Part shown: positions 33,754 through 44,460 of the stretch, piece by piece
How the letters are laid out: the number at the start of each line of letters is the position of its first letter
Numbering within the stretch: position 1 is the first letter of the stretch
From: Poecilobothrus nobilitatus
Lineage: Eukaryota; Arthropoda; Insecta; Diptera; Dolichopodidae
Direction: 5' to 3'
NCBI GenBank assembly: GCA_947095535.1
Contig: OX352773.1
Span: 154,994,771 to 155,058,770 of the forward strand
DNA length: 64,000 nucleotides
Position numbers and translations under genes: made by a program
Notes under the pieces: generated by a model
Told to the model about the DNA's origin: nothing
The model's database searches: none
Seen by the model: only the letters and a program-made list of their open reading frames with translations

Positions 33754-36700
33754 CAGTCCGAAACAGATAAGTGCAAAACGCATAACTGAACAAAAATCTT
33801 AAATGCACCCGATGAACACCATATGTATATATGTATATGTACATATGTATATATGTATAAGTGCAAAAATCGGATAAGAGGAAATTCTTATAAGTGCACA
33901 ACATTTTCAAACCCCAAAATATTTTTTTCATTGATTTAAAAACGTATAAATAGAATTTTACAATTTTGGGTTAACAAAATTATTTTAAAATTAGTACATA
34001 TTATGTATGTATAGCATTTTCTGGTAAAATTCAGGTATTTACTAAATATTTACAGGCATTTACTAAATATATACAGGTTTTTGCTAAATATATTCAGATA
34101 TTTACTAAATAAACTCAGATTTTTTTTTTTGAATTTCAGAATTTTACTAAATGAATTCAGATTTTTAGAAAATAATTTCATATTTTTTTTTTGGATTCCG
34201 ATTTTTACTAAATAAATTGTAAATTGCCAAATAGAAAATTAAAAAACAAATAAAAATTCTCAAAAATATTTATCGTCGATTAGTCTAACTTTGATCGGGT
34301 AGGGTAAATTTGATCGAAAAAAAAACTTTTGAAAACAATTTACTGCCATCTCTTATGCAAAATACATTCTATTATCAAGAAATTGAATTAATTAACTTGT
34401 CCAAAGATGGCATAAAATTTTTAAAAGAGATTTAAAATGAACATCTACCCATAAAGTTGGATTTAAACAAAGGTGGTTCTGAACAAGTACTTTTATAATG
34501 TGTAAAAATTTTAAAATGGTGTTAGCACAACTAAATTAAACAGCGAATAGTAAAAATTATATTTCCTATATTAAATTATAATTTATCAAAAAAACGAGGA
34601 AGAATACAGTTGACTTTGTCAACTCTTAGATACCCGTACGAACCATTAGTATGTTCACAGCCTGTTACTCTGCTTACAATATTATTTTTTTAATATTTTA
34701 GTATTTTAAAATAATTTGGGTGAATTTTATAATTTCTAGTACTATGGGTTGTACATATATTCAAACTATATGTTTATATGTACATTCTTCAAAAGCAGAT
34801 TCTAACCTTCCACATAACGATTATCAATCCAAAACTTTTTCAAATATTCTATAGTACCATTTAATACTAAGCGGTAAATGTATATTAAATTTACTAAGTA
34901 CAAAACAGTAAATATAATTTTAAATATTATATTATATTATATTCAAATATTCCATTGACAGAATAATTTCTTATAAGTACAATAAAATACATATATGTAT
35001 GTAAATACGGCGCTATATAATATACATATATACTCTTATCATTCATTCACTAGTGACATATACGATATGTAAATAAACATGATATTATATAAGTATGTAT
35101 GTATATCAATATCATATAAATAAAAATTCTTCAAGCAACCGTTATGTTGTATATTTATTTACATTTTTATGTACTACGCATTATATCCTCAACAATTTCA
35201 AATTATCGAGTAAAACAAATGCAAAAAATTTGTTGAAGAAATTTGTTAGAAAATTTGAAAAAATCAAGTAACTCTTTCGTCAATTATAAAGTAACCCTAT
35301 ATTATTAAAAAAAGTTATTAACAGAAATAAGAGTATAATGTTGAAGCTTTAATTTTTGTGTATTACTTTAAAAAAATTTTAACAGGTGTTCAAGTTACAG
35401 GTGTTTAAAAATTGGAAATTTTCAGTTTTTGACCCCTTACAGCTCCTAAACGGGGGGTGATACAAAAAAAAATTCTGAAATGACTCATACTCATACATAC
35501 ATACTTTTCAAAGATCTAACTTCTGTCAAAATTTCAAGTTTCCAACTTAAACCGTTTAGAAGATAGAAGGGTTAAAGGATTTTGCAAAATTTTAGTTTCG
35601 CATAACGGTAAATTAAGACACCGTATGCTACAAATATATATTTATTGTATATATAATTTTAAAGCTAATAAAAGTAGTAATCGTTTGGCGTTTTCAAAAT
35701 GAAGATATACCTTATACAACTTGTGCTATAACAATTTAAATATAGAGCTTTTTTGAACCTTTGGGGAGCTGTAGCTCCGTAACGGGTGGGGCTACAAAAA
35801 AAGTTATTAAAATTAAAATTAATATTTTTGTGAGATCCATCAGCAGTTAAAATTTCATAGCTCTATTGCAAAAAAAATGTGGGGATCTAAAAGTTAGGTG
35901 TTCGAGAGCTACCCTAAGACTTGGTCCAAACTCAACCAAAAAAAATAGGGAACCTACAAATTACTCCCAAAATATTTTGTGTAAATTTCAAGATTCTAGC
36001 TTTCTTAGTTTTTGAGTTAGCGTGCTGACGGACGGACGGACGGACGGACGGACGGACGGACATGGCTCAAAAGTCTTAGAATTTTTTTCTGATCCGATCC
36101 ATACCTTTGAAGGTATATCTAGCTCGCTTATTTCGAGGTGTTACAAACGGAGGAGTAATTTTATTATACCCGATCCTATCGTACGGGTATAATTAAATTG
36201 TTTTCTCATAATTGATTAAGACCACAAACTTTCACTAGGGTTATTCAAACTCTGTTTTCTCATAGTTGATTAAATCTATTAACTTTGACTGGGGCTTGTT
36301 ACCTAGTTATTCTAACTTTGAACAATGCTTTTTTTTAAATATTTTTATACAATTCAAAGTTAACCTTCACCACCTGCACTTTACCATAAAAATGGCCTTA
36401 AAACACATATTTTCACTTTTATTTTTATTTTTGAATATAAGAACTCATGGAGCCCTTAATTTTGCAAAAATTTCTATTTTCTAACTAAAATAGGTACTTT
36501 AATTTTTATTACACTTTTAATGTTAAAAAGTAGTCAGGTCAATATTTTTCAGATTTTTTTGGATGTTTATCAATAGAAAGTTTTTCATTTTTACAATTTT
36601 TGAGTTAAAAAAATTATCTGAATTTATTTAATAAAAATCGGAATTCCAAAAAAAAAAATCTGAATTTATTTAGTAAATACTTCAATATATTTGGCAAAAA

Positions 36701-37192
36701 CTTAAATATATATATTTAGTAAATACTTGAGAATATTTAGTAAAAACCTGAATTTGACTAGAAAATAACATACATATGAAAAAAAATTACAACCCTGTTT
36801 TAATTATCTGTTTTAATTATTTTTTGTTAAATGTTATTTTTGAAATCTCATACATGAGCTAATGAAAAGAAAGAAATGTTTTTCAAAAACAATTTTGTGG
36901 GAGGGTTTTTTGTTTTATTAATAAAATATTTAATATTATAAATCAGTAATTATGTAACGATAAATATAATATGCACAGATAAAATTGTTTTTCTTTATTT
37001 TTTGTGAAATTTCAATATTTTTTTTACATAAATATTCTTTGATATTATTTATTATAATATTGCAAATATGTGCAACTGTTGCAGATTAGTGCACTTACTG
37101 TATGCACTCATACATAAATGTACAAAACTCATAAGTGCAAAAAAAAATATTTGGCAGATTGTATGATTTGTGCCCTTATCCGTTTTTGACTG
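33754..37192. mobile_element. 3.4-kb TIR element with inner inverted arrays and a nested insertion
   Basis: The left end CAGTCCGAAACAGATAAGTG (33754 on, after TA) and the right end CCCTTATCCGTTTTTGACTG (ending 37192) are diverged inverse complements. Further inside, about 34030-34210 is an array of ~20-bp units of the form ATTTACTAAATATATTCAGA, mirrored at about 36610-36770 by CTGAATTTATTTAGTAAAT units. A 1.6-kb family 2 element is inserted in the middle. TIR sequence and a nearby TA suggest the Tc1/mariner superfamily. No transposase frame was recognised. Confidence 0.65.
34588..36192 (-). mobile_element. GGGTATA/(TCCG)n family 2 element, full copy nested in a TIR element
   Basis: Inverse counterpart of 13416-14992 over its whole length. 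It has the same hairpin end (AGTTGACTTTGTCAACT near 34609-34625), ATACCCGTACGAACC, TTTCGCATAACGGTAAAT, TAGCTCCGTAACGGGTGGGG and a (CGGA)n tract at 36027-36061. It ends GATCCTATCGTACGGGTATA. The long, clean match to the other copy suggests fairly recent activity. Confidence 0.8.
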
Positions 37193-39120
37193 TGTATATA
37201 TAATTCTAATTTAATGAATATTTATTAGCATCTGGAGTTGAAAATCAAAGCGTTCGATTGTGAAATTATTCGCTTTTTGAAGTTTTCGGAGTGAATAATT
37301 TCTATTCCGCTTGCTGAATTTTCTAAGTGAAATATATAATTCCCTATATAGTGAAATTGACCGAGTGAAATTTTATATCACTATAATCCTTACCATCAGC
37401 TCACATTCTATATTCTTAACTATGAATGAATAATTCACTAGGTAAACATATGTATATTTAAAAATCAAATATTTCTGCATTACACATAAATCACACAAAG
37501 TCGTTGAATATAAACAGAAAATGATGTTTGTTTCTCTGTATGTACATATTTTCAATTTACATATAATAATAATAGTGATTCACAATTTTTAAATTTATTA
37601 TTGATTGAATGTTTAATTTATTGTTCTATAATAAATTTTTAATAAACAAATACATTATAATAATAATAATATCCTTGCACACTTACATGCATTTAACATT
37701 TCACATTTCTTTCAATATAAAACAATTCTAAGTATGTACTCGTATATATACGATACAAATATGTAGGTATTTATATAAATGTATTATATTTAATAGATTA
37801 TACAATTAAATATTTTAATTAAATACAAAATAATAGAATACATTGAACGACATTGTGATTGACAGTACACCCCCATCCACTGTACATTATGCAGTAAAAA
37901 AAAAAAAAAATTACTACAAACCATTCACAATTTTGCAATAATGATAATAAGAAAAATTTATTTAATTATTCACAATAGTCAACAAAATATTTTGTTTGTT
38001 AATCATGTTAATTGATAATGCAAACAAAACATTATAGTGGATGGGATCCCTATTAAGTAATTTAAGAATAAAATTAAATTTAATTAATTCTAGAAATTAA
38101 TATTTAAGATTAATGTTAAAAAATATTTTTAAAACAATTAAAATATAAAAAAAAAAAATTTTAAAAAGTGCCACAAAAATTACATTTTTTTTTTGTTTTT
38201 TATAAATTAAGTATATAAATAAAATATAATAAATTGCAACAAAAAAAAAATTTACAAAAATTTCAAAGTTCATAAATATTAATGCTTAGGTTCTATAATT
38301 AAAAAAATAAAATATAAATTTAAGAAAATAATACATAAAAATTGTAAATAAAAAAAAAAACTTCAAAATAAAAAATTTTATTAAAAGTTATACATATGAT
38401 GTTGTATTTAATTATTGATTCATATTGAGAATAATTAATTAAAATGTCCTGTTAGTTAAGATTAATATTATACATAAAAATTAAAATTATAAAATAAATA
38501 ATTAAAAAATAATCTAAAAACTAATTAAGAAAATCAAAATTATATAAATAAAATAAAATAAAAATTGCTTATTGCTTTATATTGTATATTAATTAAGTAT
38601 AAATATTGTGTTATTAATTAAAAACAAAATGGATAAAATATAATAATATATATTTAGTTATATAGTAATGGTTTCTAAGGTGATAAAATATTTGAAATAC
38701 ATAACAAAAAAAAAATTTTAAAAAATTAAAATTAATTAAAATAAAAAATAAAAAAAAACGACTAAAAAGGAAGCACAAAAATTTTTTATATTAAATTTAT
38801 ACTTAAATGTCTATAAGAAATTTTTAAGTAAATTTTTACTTTATTTTTTTTACTTTTATTTGGATTTCAACATTTAAAAGTAAATGGTTATTAGAAGTGA
38901 AATTTAATAAAATTATAACCTTTATTCTGATACAGTTGCTTTCGGTTATGTCGTTTGCGCGTCAACTGTAAAAAAACTTAACTGTTATCAAACTTTCGGT
39001 TACTCATGTTGTATTGTATTTCAGCATACAAAGCAGTAATATTTTTTATGATTAATTTTTGATTGTCATTTCATTTTTTGTCTGTAGGTATAATTTAAAA
39101 AAAGATAAGCAGGAAAAATA
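37193..39120. other. AT-rich stretch without gene
   Basis: Very AT-rich, with many A runs between 38100 and 38760. No gene, RNA or pairable repeat seen. Confidence 0.5.
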
Positions 39121-39735
39121 TTTTTTTACCGACCGTATACAATTATGGTTAAGGTTTCATACTAAAAATTTGTACCCGAGATTTTGGTAAATATGCACTA
39201 CAACGGTGTGGAGAAGGCTGTAAAAAATTTTTTAGCATGATGTCTGCGTGTGTGTGTGTTGTGTGTGTGTGTCTATTTGGGTGCGTGTGTGTGTGGATAT
39301 GTGGGCACGTGTACAGCTTAAATGACTGAACGGAATTTTTTGCAATTTCATATTTAAGGTTTTGACGTAAATATCTCGGATTGATAAGCTTTTGAAGCAA
39401 ATCGGACAACCGCAAGTGGTTGTTTACTAATATACTTTTTAAGTTTTTTATGAATATTTCGTAACAGAAAAATTTTATGAGAAAAATTATTAAGAAAAAT
39501 TTGTTGCATAAGAAAAGAGCAACAACTTTGCCATAGAATATTTTTTGATCCGACTAACTTTAACTTTTATATAATTTTTTTTTAAGTCCAAATTTTATAC
39601 ATATTGTATAAAATTATACAATTTGTTTTTGTTTTTTTTTTATATCTTTAAAAATGTATGTACATATGTATGTATGTACTTTTCGTGTAGTGGCGGTCGG
39701 TCCTGTGGTGGAGGTAGCTGATTTTTTTTGTGATG
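39121..39735. mobile_element. ACCGACCG-ended repeat element with (GT)n core, copy 1
   Basis: It starts TTTTACCGACCGTATACAA and ends with TGGCGGTCGGTCCTGTGGTG; ACCGACCG and CGGTCGGT are short inverse ends. It contains GTACCCGAGATTTTGG, GGTGTGGAGAAGGCTGTAAA, a (GT)n microsatellite (39247-39295) and AAGAGCAACAACTTTGCCAT. All of these are shared with 50238-50999. Open frames across the (GT)n tract are fortuitous. Confidence 0.7.
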
Positions 39736-40570
39736 GATTTTTTTTAGATGGTTGTCATGTATTGTAGATCCATGGTTAATAGATTTGTTAAAATCAATAA
39801 TTTATTTTTTCAGATGTTAAATTGTGAAGTAAATTCTTATTATGTATGTATATGTACATTTATTTGTATTTATAAAAAAATATTCATATTTATTTATTTA
39901 TTGATAGACAAAATTTCCCAAAAAAAAAAATTATATTCTACAGATAATATTTAACTACAATCTATCTAAATTAGTTATTTTTATTTACATATACCTTGAA
40001 AAAAAAAATTAAACAAAAACCAAAAATACAAATCACAAAAGAAAAATTTGTGTGCGGTAATATGGATGACGTCACGTCAAAAATATTCATATGTCTATTT
40101 GACAGCAGTTGATTGATTGAATCAAAACTTGAATAATTTACTGTCAATTTTAGTATTATCGAAATTTATTTTACACGAATTACATTTCGATTAACTCAAT
40201 TATTACTTAACAACAAATTATTACTGACAATAATTTATAGTTAATTTCTGGTGAAATAATCATTTTGTTATAGAGTTTAGAATTTTATTACTGAAATGAT
40301 TCATTTTTTTTGAATTAGAAAATAATGTTCTTTTTAAATAAAGTCTACTCTATTTATTCAAAGAAAATTTGAATTGAAATGATACATTTTTAGTATCATT
40401 TATTCGAAATAACTTTCATAAATCTTTTTTTTTTTAAATTAATGATATTTTATTGGTTCAAAAAACCTACCTATGTAGAAAAAAGAAATTTTTAATTTTG
40501 AATTATTTATTTTTATATTATTATATTTTAAATTTTTATAAAAAAACAAAAATCGTTATATATTTTTTAG
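39736..40570. other. AT-rich stretch without gene
   Basis: No gene seen. A GATGACGTCACGTC palindrome near 40066-40079 is noted but its context is unknown. Confidence 0.45.
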
Positions 40571-41275
40571 TTTTTTTTTTTTTTTTTTTTTTACACGCTA
40601 ACTAAACGCTAGGAACGGATTCCTTTATACATATGTAGGTTTAGTTATTAGGAAAATAGGATATTAAAGGGGAATTAATGGGAAGATTGGAAACGAACCT
40701 ATAAAGATTCGTTTTGAATTTTTGCAAATTGTAGTACGGAACGTTATTAACAGAGGGGAACACATTAGATGGAAGCATGTTCCACATCTTAGCAGTTCTC
40801 ACAACAAATGAGTTTCCATAGCCAGTTTTAAACCATCTTGAAATTTCCACAGTGTAGAAATGTGTACTTGCAGCTCTTCTGGTGTTACGTTGGAATTGTT
40901 TAAGAGGAGGCATAATTGATTTAAGTTTAATAGAGCAAGTGTCATTACCTACAAGATATCTATAAAACAGAGAAGTAGCTCCAATATTACGACGCGAGTT
41001 AAGTGGAGTAAGTGTTACTTGTTCGACAGGGTCGCCTATTAGGCGTAAGGCGCGGTTTTGGATTTTATCGAGGTAACTCAGAGAAGTTTGGGATGCGCCA
41101 GCCCAAATGTGAGAGTTGTACTCCATCTTAGGTCGAATGTAGGCTTTATAGATATTAGACAGATCCTTTGGAGAGAAATATGTTTTGCAGCGGGACAGAA
41201 AACCCAAGCATTTGGCAGCACGTTTAGCTATATCAAAAATATGCTCATTTCACAGCATTTCACAGCAGCAGTTTG
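40571..41275 (-). pseudogene. LINE 3' fragment: C-terminal reverse transcriptase region plus poly-A
   Basis: One long frame on the minus strand (41249 to the stop at 40641-40643, about 202 codons) encodes NEHIFDIAKRAAKCLGFLSR, then YIRPKMEYNSHIWAG, NRALRLIGDPVE, NTRRAAS, RTAKMWNMLPSNVFPS and LQKFKTNLYRF. This is the conserved thumb/C-terminal domain of Jockey-like insect LINE polyproteins (family knowledge). Just upstream the expected Trp codon of the WN(E/D)HI motif is TGA (41250-41252), and 10 bp (CATTTCACAG) are duplicated in tandem (41246-41265). The copy is 5'-truncated near 41275 and lacks the catalytic YADD part. A 22-bp T run (40571-40592) is the poly-A tail. The largely intact frame suggests a younger insertion than the one at 26 kb. 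Confidence 0.85.
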
Positions 41276-41451
41276 AAAATAAGTAAATAAAAAACCGTTT
41301 TTAATTTTTTTTTCTTTAACGATTGTTGGAGCTTTTGAAATAATTAACAGAATAAATCAAACAGTATAACAACTGCTTAAATTCAAATCATATTGAATAA
41401 AAATTTGAGTAATAGTTTTCAAATTTATTTTTTTTTTTTTTTAATTTTCTA

Positions 41452-41642
41452 AAGGAGGTGGAAATCTTCTAAAAACACTATGAATACCCCGTTGGTAATG
41501 GCAGATTCTTACTGATTTCTTTTGGTGTTTCCTTTAGCCTATGTAATATGGTATGAATCTTTTAATTGTATAGATATATATAATGTCGTATATTGGCTAA
41601 AGATTAAGAATAGGAAACTTTAAATTGGAAAGTGGGACTGTA
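41452..41642 (-). repeat. Unclassified interspersed repeat, copy 1
   Basis: Its inverse complement matches 59365-59545. The shared order is TTCCCACT/CCCACTTTCC, CAATT, GTTTCC, AGCC, CAGTAAGAATCTG, GGGG, GTGT-TTTTGAAGAT-like and TTCCACC. It is not coding. Confidence 0.5.
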
Positions 41643-43710
41643 TGTGATTAATGAATCTGCCTATTATTATTCCTTTTAATTCATTAATTTAACAAATTTT
41701 GATTTAATTAATAGCTCAAAACAGAACTTTTATCTGTTATTGTTACATTACATTTGATCCTTAATAAACTATTTTATACATCATATTCTTTATTCCTAAT
41801 ACCATTACCAAAAATTCCTAATATCATTTTTTTTTTTAATTATTTTAATACACAATTTAAATATAACTTTAAACAAAACTACAACTTACTAATCAAAATT
41901 TAACAAAATGACAGATAATTTCTTACTTACGCCCTAATATATGCAAACATTATTAAACAATTATTTGATTTAAATAAATCTTTTTGTAACAATTCAGACT
42001 TTAATTTATTCAAAAGTTTTACAAATAATAAAAAGTTTAAAAATTTAATGTTTAAGAATTTTCCTTTATATATCTTAAAAAAAAAAAAAAAAAATTACAA
42101 CTGAATAAACATTAATTGTAAACTACAAGAAAAAAAAAAATTATATATATTCAAATTAGACAATATTCTTTATTTAATTTCTTCTTATTATTAAAAATTT
42201 TCTTTTTAATTAAATTTTATTAAATTTCTTAATATTTTACTTGTCCAATATATTTCTTTATCCTACAAAATAAAAAAAAAATAATCATTATATCTATATA
42301 TATATTTTTGGTATCCTTGATCTTAACAAAATTTCAGTTTGATGACAATTTAATGAAATTTTCTTTTTCTTACAAAATTTCTGGAAAAAATAAATAAACA
42401 AATAAACTTTAAATTAAACAATTTCCTTAAACTTTTGTTTTTTATTTTTTACGAAATTTTTTCACCCAAATCTTAAAATTAAAATTTTACAGCATTTTAA
42501 TCAGCCTTGAAATTTTATTTCTTCCAAAAATTTTCTAAAAATTCCTTTTTAACTTTTTTTTTTAAAAAAAAAAATAAATTGGTTTCTTAACTTATTTAAT
42601 GATTTTTTTTTTTTTTTAAGGAATTTCAAAAAAAAAAAAAAAATGTAGAACTTTAAAAAACATTTTCTCGAATCTGAATTATATTCAAATTAAATAATAA
42701 GGCTTTGTTTTTTAAAGGATATATTTATCCTAAAAATTTAATAACTTTTAATACAAAATTTTCATACAAATTATCGTCCATTTTATAAGAAATAAAAACT
42801 AATGAATTGAATGAACTTATTACATTAAAAATCAACATGTTTCTAAGCTCAGAAGTTATAATAAGAGATTTTTTAATTTACTAATTTAAGAAACATTGAA
42901 CTTTTAAATTAATGTATTTATTATTACAGAAAAAAAAAAAACAAAATACAACAACAAAAAAAAAAAAAAAATGTGTCTGGAAAATTGATAAAAAAAAAAA
43001 AAATTGTAATGGTAAAATACCATTAAATTTACATAAAAATAAACTAAAACTATTATTTTAACATTTCGATTTCCTTTTAAAAAAAAATGTTTGATGATAA
43101 ATGGATATAATAAAAAATAAATATTTTGATTTTTACAAAATCATTTTAATTTAATATTATTTTTATCTGCGAACATACTTTTATGTTCTTACTTTTTTTT
43201 TTTTCAAGTGAAAAAGGAAAAAAATTAAAAAATTATGTGAAAACTTTTTTATTATACATAATACATACATACATACATAATATGTAAAAATCAATAAAAT
43301 TTAAAATATTCGAATATTTTAGATTAAAACTTAACGTTATATTTAAAATAAAATAAGCAGTATATAGAGTTGTATTTATTCATATAAAATGATAATTATA
43401 TATTGTAAATTAAGATTTAATATTCATCTTATCTATAATTTATTCTATAATTTGCTATATTTTATCATCCTTAATAAATATCATTTCAAATTCAGAAACT
43501 TGGAACCAATGAAAGTTTGATAAACTTTTGCAAAAGATGATTTGGTCTCATTTGTCATATTATGAAGTCGTTGAAAGTCAAATTATGACCTTTATGTTCA
43601 AATGATTATAACTTAAAGATTTACTACTGAATATTTTTTCAATCTTAAAATAAGTCTAATGAGACAACTGTCTAAGTTAATAAAGTTTTTTTTTAATTTA
43701 AAATTTTTTT
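41643..43710. other. AT-rich stretch without gene
   Basis: Dominated by A and T homopolymers (for example near 42079, 42605, 42950 and 42990) and a (CATA)n run near 43261. Nothing else recognised. Confidence 0.5.
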
Positions 43711-43790
43711 GGATCTGACCAATGGTGTAGTGCGTAAGTCAGCGGTATTTCAGGCGAAAGATTTCGCGTTCAAACTCCGGTCAGGTCAAG
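43711..43790 (+). mobile_element. tRNA-like sequence, probable head of a third SINE family or a tRNA pseudogene
   Basis: An A-box-like TGGTGTAGTGCG (43723-43734) and a B-box-like GTTCAAACTCC (43768-43778) are 45 bp apart. CTGACC (43715-43720) can pair with GGTCAG (43779-43784) as an acceptor-like stem, giving a 70-nt unit. A normal anticodon arm is not evident, so a functional tRNA is unlikely. The 110 bp downstream (ACTGAGATGGCCTACATGC) may be a SINE body. No second copy is in the window. Confidence 0.5.
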
Positions 43791-43884
43791 TCATGTAAAA
43801 AAAATAATTAATATGATTATAATTGAATGCTTGTACTGAGATGGCCTACATGCTAAAGGCAAAAAGATTCTAAATGAACAAATT

Positions 43885-44460
43885 TGGTACAATTTTTAAA
43901 AGAAATAAATTGTTACCAAGTCTCTACAGCGGTTACGAATTATGTTGGGTTAGAAATTGATAATTTTTCTTTCATTTAAATAACTTTCTTTTAGGAACAT
44001 GTAGTCTATAAGTAGCTAAGGGTTTTTATTCTTTAGACTGTTTCTTCTCAACGCTATAATAGTATTTTTTTTATCTTTATTATGAACATTTGCATTAACT
44101 TGGTTGGTTTTGCATTAATTGATACAATTTTAAAATAAAATAAATTGTTACCAAAGTTCTCCTTCGGTTACGAGTTATGTTGGGTCCGTTATGTTAAATG
44201 TTGTAAAGTCATGTTAAAAATTTTTTTTAAAAATAAGATGTAAAAAGTAAAATATAAATATTATATTGTAACTATATTTGGGCTGGTTTGGTTTTAAGAA
44301 CATGTATTCTCTGAACATTCTTTGTTGTCCATAAATCGCTAAGAGTTTTGCACCTTTGCTGGGACATTATTTTAATAGCGCTTTAAATTATTTTTTCTCA
44401 ACACTAACACAATTTTTTTTATTTTTTATCTTTATTATGAACATTTGTAATAATAAATTT
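43885..44460 (+). repeat. Diverged tandem duplication, two units
   Basis: Unit 1 (about 43885-44120) and unit 2 (about 44122-44460) share, in order: AATAAATTGTTACCAA, CGGTTACGARTTATGTTGGG, AAGAACATGTA-like, CTCAACRCTA, and ATCTTTATTATGAACATTTG. Unit 2 has about 100 bp extra. It is not coding. Confidence 0.65.

Noticed and set aside
39149..39415. Open frame with His-Thr repeats (and a similar one at 50238-50537)
   Set aside because: Produced by translation of a (GT)n/(CA)n microsatellite within a repeat element.
40066..40079. GATGACGTCACGTC palindrome resembling a CRE-type site
   Set aside because: A single isolated motif without a gene or promoter nearby; function cannot be supported.
43711..43790. 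Functional tRNA gene
   Set aside because: No normal anticodon arm could be drawn; kept only as a tRNA-like sequence.
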